The notes beneath the pieces were generated by a model. The model was given only the letters and a program-made list of their open reading frames with translations, was not told the DNA's origin and did not search any database. 17,548 nucleotides of DNA from Fidelibacterota bacterium 46_43 (lineage in GTDB: Bacteria > Fidelibacterota > Fidelibacteria > Fidelibacterales > Fidelibacteraceae), in assembly GCA_001509335.1 (NCBI GenBank), contig LGGY01000005.1, positions 1 through 17,548 of the forward strand. Direction: 5' to 3'. Position 1 is the stretch's first letter; the number at the start of each line of letters is the position of its first letter. A program made the translations under genes and the position numbers. This document shows, piece by piece, positions 1 to 7,133 of this stretch.

Positions 1-87
1 CATAATATCCGGAAGTGTTGCAGAAAAGAGATATGATGTAAACAGAATGAGGAGGACCGGAATTGTGATAAATCTTATAGTTTTCAT
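1..87 (-). CDS. N-terminal part of an exported protein (runs off left edge)
   Basis: Only the first 29 codons are inside the window and the frame is still open at base 1. The start is an ATG at 87-85 preceded by AAGGAGG (99-93) with a 5-base spacer, one of the best ribosome binding sites here. The visible peptide begins MKTIRFITIPVLLILFTSYL and continues FSATLPDIM. That is a typical Sec signal peptide: a short basic start, a hydrophobic core of about 15 residues, and a likely signal peptidase I site after the Ala of FSA. No cysteine follows, so it is not an obvious lipoprotein. The function of the mature protein cannot be told from six or so residues. It lies about 500 bases beyond the GH94 gene, so it may be the first gene of the next transcription unit. 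I am confident that it is a gene start and have no view on its function. Confidence 0.8.
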   Translation of the reverse strand, partial: MKTIRFITIPVLLILFTSYLFSATLPDIM

Positions 88-92
88 TTTTG

Positions 93-99
93 CCTCCTT
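93..99 (-). promoter_or_regulatory. Strong ribosome binding site of the exported-protein gene
   Basis: The minus strand reads AAGGAGG followed by CAAAA and ATG. This near-perfect anti-16S match decides the start of the gene at 87. It begins 1 base after the TAA (103-101) of the small upstream ORF, so the two could be translationally coupled. Confidence 0.75.
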
Positions 100-100
100 G

Positions 101-235
101 TTAATTCTCAATTTTGTCAATGACCGGAATATCCGGCCACACCAGAGTTCTTCCGGCTGACATATAGCTACTATTGTCTCCTAATTGAGAATATATCGTA
201 TAATACAAATGGCCCAAATAATAAACAGATTGCAT
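101..235 (-). CDS. Possible 44-aa small ORF just upstream of the exported-protein gene
   Basis: An ATG at 235-233 opens 44 codons (begins MQSVYYLGHLYYTIYSQLGD, ends PDIPVIDKIEN) that stop with TAA at 103-101, one base before the ribosome binding site of the next gene. A stop codon lies two codons upstream, so it is not the visible tail of a longer frame. There is no good ribosome binding site before this ATG. A better purine-rich site (AAAGGGGC) lies before an overlapping ATG in another frame at about 241, which encodes only about 23 residues. The peptide is rich in Tyr and resembles no family I know. It could be a leader peptide, a degraded gene tail, or chance. Confidence 0.25.
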   Translation of the reverse strand: MQSVYYLGHLYYTIYSQLGDNSSYMSAGRTLVWPDIPVIDKIEN

Positions 236-262
236 ATCTCATCACTTTGCCCCTTTAAATTA

Positions 263-324
263 ATGTCTAATTAATAGTAATGATATAAAAATACTAAAAT
301 CAAGTATTATTTGGATGTCTAATT
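263..324 (-). promoter_or_regulatory. Possible promoter flanked by two identical 10-bp repeats
   Basis: The stretch from about 245 to 325 is far richer in A+T than the rest of the window. On the minus strand TTGATT (303-298) and TACTAT (279-274), 18 bases apart, resemble a sigma-70 -35/-10 pair; the match is moderate. The sequence AATTAGACAT occurs perfectly at 324-315, upstream of the -35, and again at 272-263, directly after the -10. The copies are 52 bp apart, about five helical turns. This arrangement would suit a repressor or activator controlling the gene at 87. The box assignment is inference; the repeats are directly visible. Confidence 0.3.
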
Positions 325-403
325 GTATCTCCCGGACATGTGCCATACAATGGGAGCGTTCTCCCCCTTTCGATACGTTTTCATCATCATACACCATATA
401 TCC

Positions 404-481
404 GTAACAGATCCATAATCTATCCCGGTCCCATACCAGGAGCTTGATACGGTCCGCCTGGCGCTCTTTTTCTGTGCTCAT
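404..481 (-). pseudogene. Possible remnant of an IS66-family Orf2 (TnpB) gene
   Basis: From an ATG at 481 the minus strand encodes a peptide that includes DRIKLLVWDRDRLWICY at 454-404. This resembles the conserved core of IS66 Orf2/TnpB proteins, which typically read like DRIKxLYWDRDGFxLWYKRLE. The normal N-terminal half (about 50 residues with a DxRKxxDGL-type motif) and the continuation WYKRLE are not present. The frame runs on to a stop at 260-262, but its last 25 residues lie in AT-rich DNA and look non-coding. I read this as a short decayed fragment of an insertion sequence. The alternative is a small hypothetical protein of 73 residues starting at 481 with a weak GGAAAG ribosome binding site. 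The resemblance comes from memory of the family, not from a search. Confidence 0.3.
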
Positions 482-586
482 CTTTGATTCTTTCCGCTTT
501 ATTGAGCACGAAATTATCAATCCCTTTTTGCCTTGTAAAGACGGGGATCACAGAATGCTTGCGTTTAATCAATCCCCTTTGTGCTC

Positions 587-3001
587 TCAGTTCCTTCTGA
601 GGAAGGAAAAAGCTCTCTGCATCTCAGCAAGCTCCTTCCCGGCATATTTTTCCGGATCCAGAACCTGTGAATCATGAGGTTGTCCGTTAATAGTCATGGA
701 TTTGACCCCCATATTCACACGATCCGGGTTGTGTATTCGAATATGAAGGGTTTTACCCCGGAATTTCCGGGTGATGTTTACCTTATCCCAGTCTGCAGGG
801 ATGCGGGGATCGATCAGGAGTCCCCCGGGGACTGGCCGAATTCCCAGTAAATAACCATAGCCAATGTACAACATCCACACGGCAGACCCGGTAAGCCAGG
901 AGTGACTTGCCTGTCCCTGGGTGGGATGTTCAGGGCTGGTGACATATTCAGAGAAGACATAAGGTTCGGTTTCATAGCGGTCGATATCGGCACCGGAATT
1001 GACCGGAAGCATTTTTTGATAGATCCGGTATGCGTCTTCCACCTGTCTGTTCATGAGGGCCGCCAGGACAAACCAGGCGGAGGCATGGTTGAAGACAGCA
1101 CCGTTCTCTTTTTTGCCGGGCACACAACGACTGATGAGTCCGACGGTGTCGTCAATTTTCCGGTATGCCGGACGACAAATCTGCATGCCGTAAGGTGTTT
1201 CCAGCTGGTCCAGACAGCTTTTCAGGGCCTTATTCCCCCGTTCCGGTGTGGCCATTCCGGATATAACAGACCAGGTTTGGGCATTCAGGAAAATCTGTCC
1301 CTGATCATCTTCCGGCGTTCCCACCGGCTGACCGTTATCCCGGAAAGCCCTCAGGTACCACTCTCCCGTCCAGGCCAGTTCATTGATAGTTTTGGTGAGT
1401 TTTTCATAGGCTTCGGAATATTTTTCCACCTGCTTTGTTTCTTTCCGAAAGTCGAAAAAGGAGACGGCTTCCTTCAGGATATAACCCAGAAAAAAGGCAC
1501 CCCAGATGGTTTCTCCCTTGCCTTTCGGGCCGATATGATCCAGCGTATCGTTCCAATCCCCGTTCATAATCCGGGGTAGACCCCGTTCCGTGGTTTCGCT
1601 GATGGCATAATCCATAGCCCGGATCATGTGTTCACAGACTGTTCCTTCACCATCGTCGTGATAGGGCACCGTTTCCTCAAAAATGGAGGCATCACCCGTT
1701 TCCGAATAATATTTTATAAGACCAAAGGGAATCCACAAAGGGGTATCAGAGTGCCGGGTTCGTTCACCCGTCCCTGCCAGTTTGAAAAAGTTATGAAGGG
1801 TTGATCCGTCATTGAACTGGAATTGCAAGGCATTCAGCAGGCGTTTCCGTACCCGGTCCGGTTCCACCATCACCACACCGAGAATATCCTGAAACTGGTC
1901 CCGCATACCTGTACCAAAAAGGAGTCCGCCATGGTAATATCCCGAATTTCGGGCCATGTCAAAGGTGACCGCCGCCTGATATTGGTTCCAGGTATTCAGC
2001 ATGGTGTTCACTTTTTCATCGGGGGTTTCTACCTGCAATACAGAAAAATAATCCTCCCAGTACCGGTTGAGTCCGGTAAGTTTATCTTTGATATAAGTGT
2101 TTGATTTCCAAGCATTTATGTCATTCAAGTTCACGGAATCTTTTTCCGAGACTTTCATGAGTATGGAAAAATCCAACGTGTTGCCAGGTTCCAGTTTTTC
2201 TTTGGATTGGAGGGCGGCCACAGGATCACCGGCGGTGATTTCCGTGTTGTGCATAGTTCCTGTTTCAACAGCCAGGGGATTAGCTTCAGAGCGCCATTTG
2301 CCGATAAAGGTGTCCAGACTGGCATCAAATCCGGTCACATCCAGGGTAGAGGCAAACTGGAGGATGTATTTCCAGTCGATATTGGGCTGGATTACGGAGA
2401 CTTTCTTGTTCAAAACCCAGTAACGCCGGGTGGCCACCAGGGATTGGGACTCTTTATCAAAGTGGATATCCGTAAAATGTTTGTCGTTGGGCTGATTAAT
2501 CAGGTCATTCAGAGCATTTCCCATGAGGAGTTCGGTAAACGCATAGATTTCTAAGTTTTGGGGACGTTCAGACAGGTTGGTAAGGCGGACTTTCCAGATT
2601 TCACCTGTTTCGTCCCGGGGGACGAAGTAGAGAATCTCACCCCGGATATTTTTGTATTCCGTGACGATGCGTGTATATCCCATCCCATGATGACATTCAT
2701 ACAGATCATAGTTGATATTCAGGGTGGGAGCCCAACTCAGGGACCAGTATTCACCGCTCTCTGTATCCTTCACTATCACATACCGGCCGGGACGGTCCCA
2801 GGGGAGGCTATTGTAACGCATACGCGTCAGGCGGTTATCCCGGGGGGAATCAAGGTAGCTGAATCCACCGCCGGTGTGAGAAATGAGTCCCGCATACCGG
2901 TCATTCCACATGTAGTTAAACCAGGGGCGTGGTGTTCGCGGGTCTGTTATGACAAATTCCCGTTTTTCCGTATCGAAGTAGCCATATTTATTTTTCAACA
3001 T
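587..3001 (-). CDS. GH94 family disaccharide phosphorylase (cellobiose/chitobiose phosphorylase-like)
   Basis: GH94 enzymes cleave a beta-linked gluco- or GlcNAc-disaccharide with phosphate, giving a sugar 1-phosphate, usually in the cytoplasm. No signal peptide is seen. The N-terminus (KYGYFDTEKREFVITDP) matches the family opening. R367-D368-QFQ-D372 is the RDxxQD catalytic block, with D372 the likely general acid, and GDWND ends at 485. The length of 804 residues is normal. I chose the ATG at 3001 because GGAG lies 6 bases upstream, it sits 17 bases after the GH38 stop, and family members begin close to KYGYFD. An upstream ATG at 3079 would add 26 residues and overlap GH38 by 61 bases. The substrate is not fixed: chitobiose is attractive given NanE and the phosphomutase, while cellobiose, cellobionate and laminaribiose remain possible. 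It is the last gene of the block. Confidence 0.88.
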   Translation of the reverse strand: MLKNKYGYFDTEKREFVITDPRTPRPWFNYMWNDRYAGLISHTGGGFSYLDSPRDNRLTRMRYNSLPWDRPGRYVIVKDTESGEYWSLSWAPTLNINYDLYECHHGMGYTRIVTEYKNIRGEILYFVPRDETGEIWKVRLTNLSERPQNLEIYAFTELLMGNALNDLINQPNDKHFTDIHFDKESQSLVATRRYWVLNKKVSVIQPNIDWKYILQFASTLDVTGFDASLDTFIGKWRSEANPLAVETGTMHNTEITAGDPVAALQSKEKLEPGNTLDFSILMKVSEKDSVNLNDINAWKSNTYIKDKLTGLNRYWEDYFSVLQVETPDEKVNTMLNTWNQYQAAVTFDMARNSGYYHGGLLFGTGMRDQFQDILGVVMVEPDRVRKRLLNALQFQFNDGSTLHNFFKLAGTGERTRHSDTPLWIPFGLIKYYSETGDASIFEETVPYHDDGEGTVCEHMIRAMDYAISETTERGLPRIMNGDWNDTLDHIGPKGKGETIWGAFFLGYILKEAVSFFDFRKETKQVEKYSEAYEKLTKTINELAWTGEWYLRAFRDNGQPVGTPEDDQGQIFLNAQTWSVISGMATPERGNKALKSCLDQLETPYGMQICRPAYRKIDDTVGLISRCVPGKKENGAVFNHASAWFVLAALMNRQVEDAYRIYQKMLPVNSGADIDRYETEPYVFSEYVTSPEHPTQGQASHSWLTGSAVWMLYIGYGYLLGIRPVPGGLLIDPRIPADWDKVNITRKFRGKTLHIRIHNPDRVNMGVKSMTINGQPHDSQVLDPEKYAGKELAEMQRAFSFLRRN

Positions 3002-3018
3002 GAAACGCTCCAAATCCT

Positions 3019-5772
3019 CTATGACTTTGTGATTATTTTGAGAGTCATGATTTCCCTGCTTTTCAGGGTCACTCTCCATTTACCGTCTCTTTTTCTCAGC
3101 TTTTTGCCGGTGCACTCTTCCAGAGTGGTTCTTTCAATGGTTTTAACCGGAAAAGCAAAGTTCAGGGATGTTGTCTGGCGGGTTTTGCCCGGATTATAAA
3201 GGCGCAGGATGTACGTTTTCGGTGTCAGGTCATCACTCTCTTTCACAGCCGATACGATGACATTCCCGTTATCCAATTCCAGAAAGGAAAAATCCGTTTT
3301 ATGCTTACCCTGGGTCCGCCCCGTCTGAAAAAAGGCAGGGGGATAATTTTTCCGCATGGCTTCGGCATATACACCGCCTGTTTGCCAGTCTCCTTCATGT
3401 GGCATGAGGGCAAAACGGTAAACAGATTTTTCCAGACACTGAGATCCTTTATCCTCTTCATAATCCTGTTTTGAAGCAGGCTGAATGACATAGTGAAAAG
3501 CCCGGAAAAGGGTCAGAGCCAGGGTATGATTGTTATCATCCATCATTTCATACTCTTTTAGACCGTCTACCAGGATGGAGAATCCCTTTTTTCCTGTTTT
3601 TACACCGGCAAAATGATACAGGGGATAATCATACATGGGCTGCTCCACCCAGTCAGCCGTATCAGGCCGGTTGGTCGGTCGCTCCACCACATCAAACTGC
3701 CCTTCGGCAAAATGAACCTTTGCATTTAATCTGGTCGGAAATAAAATCCTCAGGCGGTGATCTTCTCCGGGATTATACACCTTGGCGGTAAGATCCAGCC
3801 GCCGCGATCCTTTACTCAGCGTCAATGTCAGGGTCACAGGCATGACGGCCGAATGGATTCCCTGTCGGCGTTCAACCAGATTTTTCGGGATTTCCAGTTC
3901 GTATTCCACTTCAACAACTGCCCTTAACCAGTTGTTTTCTCGTATAGTTACAAAACTCTCTGAAAGCCGGCTGTCGCCAAATGGTTTCACCGGTTCATGG
4001 ACCCAGGCGTGACCGGCTTCCCCTTCATCGATAAAGTAACCCAGGCCAATATAACGGGTTTTGCGTGCTTTGTCGATGAGCGTAAAGGTCCCGTCATCTC
4101 CGATTTCAACACGTAAAAATTCGTTTTCAATGATTCTCCCCCCTTTGGAAGCCAGGAGTCTTACCGGCGGGGTTCCCTGTTGTGACACCGGGACAGCCTG
4201 AAACGAGCGGAGTCCAAAGGATGGTATGGCGGGCATATCGGCTAGGATGCGGTAGCGGATCATCTCATAGTACATGGGGCGGTCTTCCAACTGCTCGAGC
4301 ACCGGTTCGGCAGGAGATCTTTCAAGGATTACCGTATGGACCTCTTCTCCTTGATTATCAACGAGTTTCACTGATCCTTTATCAAACTTTTTGGGGATAT
4401 CAACGTACAGTTCAAAAGGGCCGTCTGTTTTGAACTGCACCGGGTTCAGGGCATGGATATGGATACTGTGTGCCGGTGCATGGGAAAGGTCCAGCTGTCT
4501 GGCCAGATACTGGCACGCCCGTTCAAACACACCATCGGCGATCTCATTAATCTGCTTGTAACGGTTCATCATATCCGCATGGACCGTATCCAGGCTGCAT
4601 CCGCCGATGGAATCATGGGCTGAATTTTCCAGGAGTTTCCGCCAGGCAATATTCAGATATTCATCCCGGATATTAAGTCCATAGATTCCGGCCAGGGTAT
4701 TAAAGGGTTCGGCATACTTTTCCAGCAAGCGTTCGGACTGAAAATTTGCCTGTTTCAAATACATGCGGGCAGAGGTGATATACCCGTACAGATTTCCACT
4801 CCGGCGGTCAAACTGGGCACTCCGCCGCTCTCCTGTCACCCGGCTGAGCTTTTTGAAATCCGCATCGGCCTTCAGTCCCGCCACGTAATCCTCCAGGGTG
4901 CTGTGACGGACATCCACGTCGGGCATTATTTTTTGAATATCCCGGATGATTTTCACTGTTTTCCGGTTCGGTCCGCTGGAATCGTGTCCCTCCATCCAGA
5001 TCACATGTGGCGTAGTGAAATCATTTATTTGTTCATCTATCAGTTTTTGTACCCAGGGCTGTATGTTTTCTTTATAGTAACCGTCTTCCGCTTCAATCAT
5101 AGCGTAATCGTGTTTTACCCGCTCCGGGTCTGTCAAGTGGAACGATATTTCGTGGTTATCCCAGGGATGGGCTACCATATCTGGTGTCTCGTTGTGAATG
5201 ACGGGGCGATAGACGTAAAAGTAGAAATTATAGCGGGGCATGGTTGAGAAGCGGGAAGCCAAAACAATGGTCCCGTCAGCTCCTTCCCAGAGGAATTCGG
5301 CTTTGGGACTGTCCAGGGAATTCATCCCCCGGTAGAACAAAATCACGTCAATGCCAAATCCGGTGTAAATCTGGGGCAATTGGGAGATCTGTCCCCAGGA
5401 AAAAGGAGAATAGCCCACCTTGGACACCCGTCCGAATTCCCGGCAGATTTTGTGTCCTAACAGTAAATTCCGGATCAGGTTTTCCCCACTGACCATAAAT
5501 TCATCGGGAAGAATAAACCAGGGTCCGATAAACAGACGTTCTTCTTTCACGAATTTAGAAATCTGTTCTTTTTTCCCGGGCCGGACTTCCAGATAATCGG
5601 TAAGCACCACGGACTGGCTGTCCAGATGAAAGGCTTTGTAATCCGGTTCGTTTTCCAGGATATCCAGCAGATTGTCCATCATTTTCACCAGCATCTGCCG
5701 GTTTTTCTGGTAGGGATAACGCCACTCCCGGTCCCAGTGTGTATTGGAAATGACGTGATATATGCGTTTCAT
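3019..5772 (-). CDS. GH38 alpha-mannosidase homologue with altered nucleophile site
   Basis: GH38 enzymes are zinc-dependent retaining alpha-mannosidases. The 917 residues show the family layout: H12-W-D14-REW (zinc ligands), the SGENLIRNLLLG segment at 95-106, an Asp in EGHDSSGP (D264, a candidate acid/base), NSAHDSIGG with zinc ligand H386, then the beta-sandwich C-terminal half. At 120-128 the sequence is GYSPFSWGQ where bacterial members have GYxPDxFGQ. The Asp that is both nucleophile and zinc ligand is therefore replaced, by F124 or S122 depending on alignment. There is no signal peptide, so it is probably cytoplasmic. The start ATG follows the HAD stop by 2 bases, with GGAG 7 bases upstream. 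The GH94 gene starts 17 bases after its stop. It is either a divergent subfamily with changed chemistry or an inactive or binding homologue. The family call is firm and the activity is not. Confidence 0.88.
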   Translation of the reverse strand: MKRIYHVISNTHWDREWRYPYQKNRQMLVKMMDNLLDILENEPDYKAFHLDSQSVVLTDYLEVRPGKKEQISKFVKEERLFIGPWFILPDEFMVSGENLIRNLLLGHKICREFGRVSKVGYSPFSWGQISQLPQIYTGFGIDVILFYRGMNSLDSPKAEFLWEGADGTIVLASRFSTMPRYNFYFYVYRPVIHNETPDMVAHPWDNHEISFHLTDPERVKHDYAMIEAEDGYYKENIQPWVQKLIDEQINDFTTPHVIWMEGHDSSGPNRKTVKIIRDIQKIMPDVDVRHSTLEDYVAGLKADADFKKLSRVTGERRSAQFDRRSGNLYGYITSARMYLKQANFQSERLLEKYAEPFNTLAGIYGLNIRDEYLNIAWRKLLENSAHDSIGGCSLDTVHADMMNRYKQINEIADGVFERACQYLARQLDLSHAPAHSIHIHALNPVQFKTDGPFELYVDIPKKFDKGSVKLVDNQGEEVHTVILERSPAEPVLEQLEDRPMYYEMIRYRILADMPAIPSFGLRSFQAVPVSQQGTPPVRLLASKGGRIIENEFLRVEIGDDGTFTLIDKARKTRYIGLGYFIDEGEAGHAWVHEPVKPFGDSRLSESFVTIRENNWLRAVVEVEYELEIPKNLVERRQGIHSAVMPVTLTLTLSKGSRRLDLTAKVYNPGEDHRLRILFPTRLNAKVHFAEGQFDVVERPTNRPDTADWVEQPMYDYPLYHFAGVKTGKKGFSILVDGLKEYEMMDDNNHTLALTLFRAFHYVIQPASKQDYEEDKGSQCLEKSVYRFALMPHEGDWQTGGVYAEAMRKNYPPAFFQTGRTQGKHKTDFSFLELDNGNVIVSAVKESDDLTPKTYILRLYNPGKTRQTTSLNFAFPVKTIERTTLEECTGKKLRKRDGKWRVTLKSREIMTLKIITKS

Positions 5773-5774
5773 GG

Positions 5775-7133
5775 TCAGGCTCCGGTTTTTAAAAATGAAT
5801 GATATTTCAGTATGGCTTCGGGTATCCCCCCCTGAAGGATATGGGAGGCGGCACTCAAATCGTGTCCACTGGTTTCATGGAAAGGTACGGCACAGCAGAG
5901 CCCGATCCCGGCAGCCCGGATGGCAAGGGTACCACTTTCACTGTCTTCAAATCCGATGACGGTGTCATAATCCTCTTTGGGAATTCCCAGCTGATACAGG
6001 GCGATACTGTACAGATCCCGGTGGGGTTTCAGGCGGATTTCGTTGGAATCACTGGCCGTTACAAAGGCATCATAGACATTTTCGTAAGCGGAAAAAGATT
6101 TTTCTACCCGTGATTTTCGTGCTTCAGAGAGAGGCCAGGTTTCGGTATCACGCTTCAACATTTCAAAAACCCGGGTCATCACAATCCGGGCTTCGTAAAA
6201 GATGGAAGATGTGACGATGGCGATTTTTGCAGGATTTTTTTCAAAATAGCGGGAGACCTGAATCAAGCCGGGCATCATATCCTTCCCTTCTTTCCAGAAT
6301 ATTCCTGATTTCTCTTCATAGCCTTTTTTCAGTTCCGGTACCAGCTTTTCAATCTCATCGCCCAATAATCCTTTGATCAGTGCCAGGTAGATGCCAATTC
6401 CCGGCATGGGTTCAATGAGTGGTTTGCTGCTGTCCAATGCAGGAACGGTCTCATGGCGGTCAATAGCGTCCAGTATTTCATGATATCGCTGATAGTAGAT
6501 ATCCACTGCCATTTTCACCGTTTGTGCATCTGAAAAGCTCTTACCCCCTTTAAAACAAGCCTTCAATAGATCATTTTCTTCTTTATTCCCTCTATTCCAA
6601 ATTTTGTTAGTCTCGGGATCCTCTTTTTCCAAATTCCCGGCAAAATCCAGCAGGGGCTGGCAGTTCAGGGCGATCAGGTTCTGCCGGACCTCCCGTTTCC
6701 TCTGTTCATCCTGACCTTTCATCAAAAACCAAAGGGCAGCCTTCAAAAAAGATTGTTTCAATACATCCGGTACAATAGCCTTTCGATAGGTTTCTATCAG
6801 GTATTCCACGTGACGGGTTGTGCTGTTTCCGATAATATGGGGATAATCGGCAGCAGGATCCAGACCGCTCCATTGGGACGGATTCAACCTACCGGTAATC
6901 TGCCGGACCATGTATTCCAGAGAGTGGATGCAAAGTCCCTCTGTAGTAGTCGTCGTCCCGTCCATATCCGAAACGACAGCATTGAGATGTGCCAGGGGTC
7001 CCTCTTGCTTATCCGCCAGGGGGACATATTCCACGGGAGGCCAGATTCCGCCGGGATTTTGGATGACCGCGAATTCTTTTGCCTGGTCTGCGATTTTTTG
7101 AAGGGCCTTATTAGCCGGGAGAATTTTTTTCAT
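5775..7133 (-). CDS. HAD-superfamily hydrolase or mutase with a very large cap domain
   Basis: All four HAD motifs are present in 452 residues: D56-M-D58-GT (nucleophile and acid/base Asp), VTSS at 307-310, K369 in RLKPH, and the acidic FEDSESG with D397. The end of the protein resembles the beta-phosphoglucomutase and sugar phosphatase branch. About 245 residues separate motifs I and II, much more than the usual C1 cap, and include a charged stretch with predicted helices (about 105-225). A 50-residue N-terminal extension precedes motif I. It is probably soluble. The start ATG overlaps the stop of the phosphohexomutase gene (ATGA), and AGGAG sits 7 bases upstream, which points to coupled translation. 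It likely acts on a phosphosugar made in the same pathway, but I cannot tell phosphatase from mutase. Confidence 0.8.
   Translation of the reverse strand: MKKILPANKALQKIADQAKEFAVIQNPGGIWPPVEYVPLADKQEGPLAHLNAVVSDMDGTTTTTEGLCIHSLEYMVRQITGRLNPSQWSGLDPAADYPHIIGNSTTRHVEYLIETYRKAIVPDVLKQSFLKAALWFLMKGQDEQRKREVRQNLIALNCQPLLDFAGNLEKEDPETNKIWNRGNKEENDLLKACFKGGKSFSDAQTVKMAVDIYYQRYHEILDAIDRHETVPALDSSKPLIEPMPGIGIYLALIKGLLGDEIEKLVPELKKGYEEKSGIFWKEGKDMMPGLIQVSRYFEKNPAKIAIVTSSIFYEARIVMTRVFEMLKRDTETWPLSEARKSRVEKSFSAYENVYDAFVTASDSNEIRLKPHRDLYSIALYQLGIPKEDYDTVIGFEDSESGTLAIRAAGIGLCCAVPFHETSGHDLSAASHILQGGIPEAILKYHSFLKTGA

Larger units (their letters stand above)
88..586. other. Gap of about 500 bases without a complete recognised gene
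   Basis: This is the only long gap in the window. It contains the IS66-like fragment (404-481), the AT-rich putative promoter and its repeats (263-324), and the 44-codon ORF (101-235). Right after the GH94 stop there are nested inverted repeats: GAGCAC at 586-581 with GTGCTC at 509-504, and GGGGAT at 577-572 with ATCCCC at 548-543. Neither is followed by a T-run, so I do not call a terminator. No tRNA-like or rRNA-like segment was recognised. Confidence 0.6.

Noticed and set aside
516..576. Direct repeat ATCAATCCC at 516-524 and 568-576, again 52 bp apart
   Set aside because: Only 9 bp match, and the surrounding sequence differs. The shared 52-bp spacing with the other repeat pair is most likely chance.
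504..586. Nested inverted repeats after the GH94 stop as a terminator
   Set aside because: The arms are only 6 bp with long loops (23 bases for the inner pair), and no T-run follows on the transcript side.
902..1579. Long open frame on the plus strand (225 codons)
   Set aside because: It lies wholly inside the GH94 gene on the other strand, has no ribosome binding site, and its product resembles no family. The same holds for the other plus-strand frames, such as 2558-3199, 9742-10353 and 13280-13942.
3002..3079. ATG at 3079 as the GH94 start
   Set aside because: It would add 26 residues before the family N-terminus and overlap GH38 by 61 bases; the ATG at 3001 has a well-placed GGAG and fits the family length.
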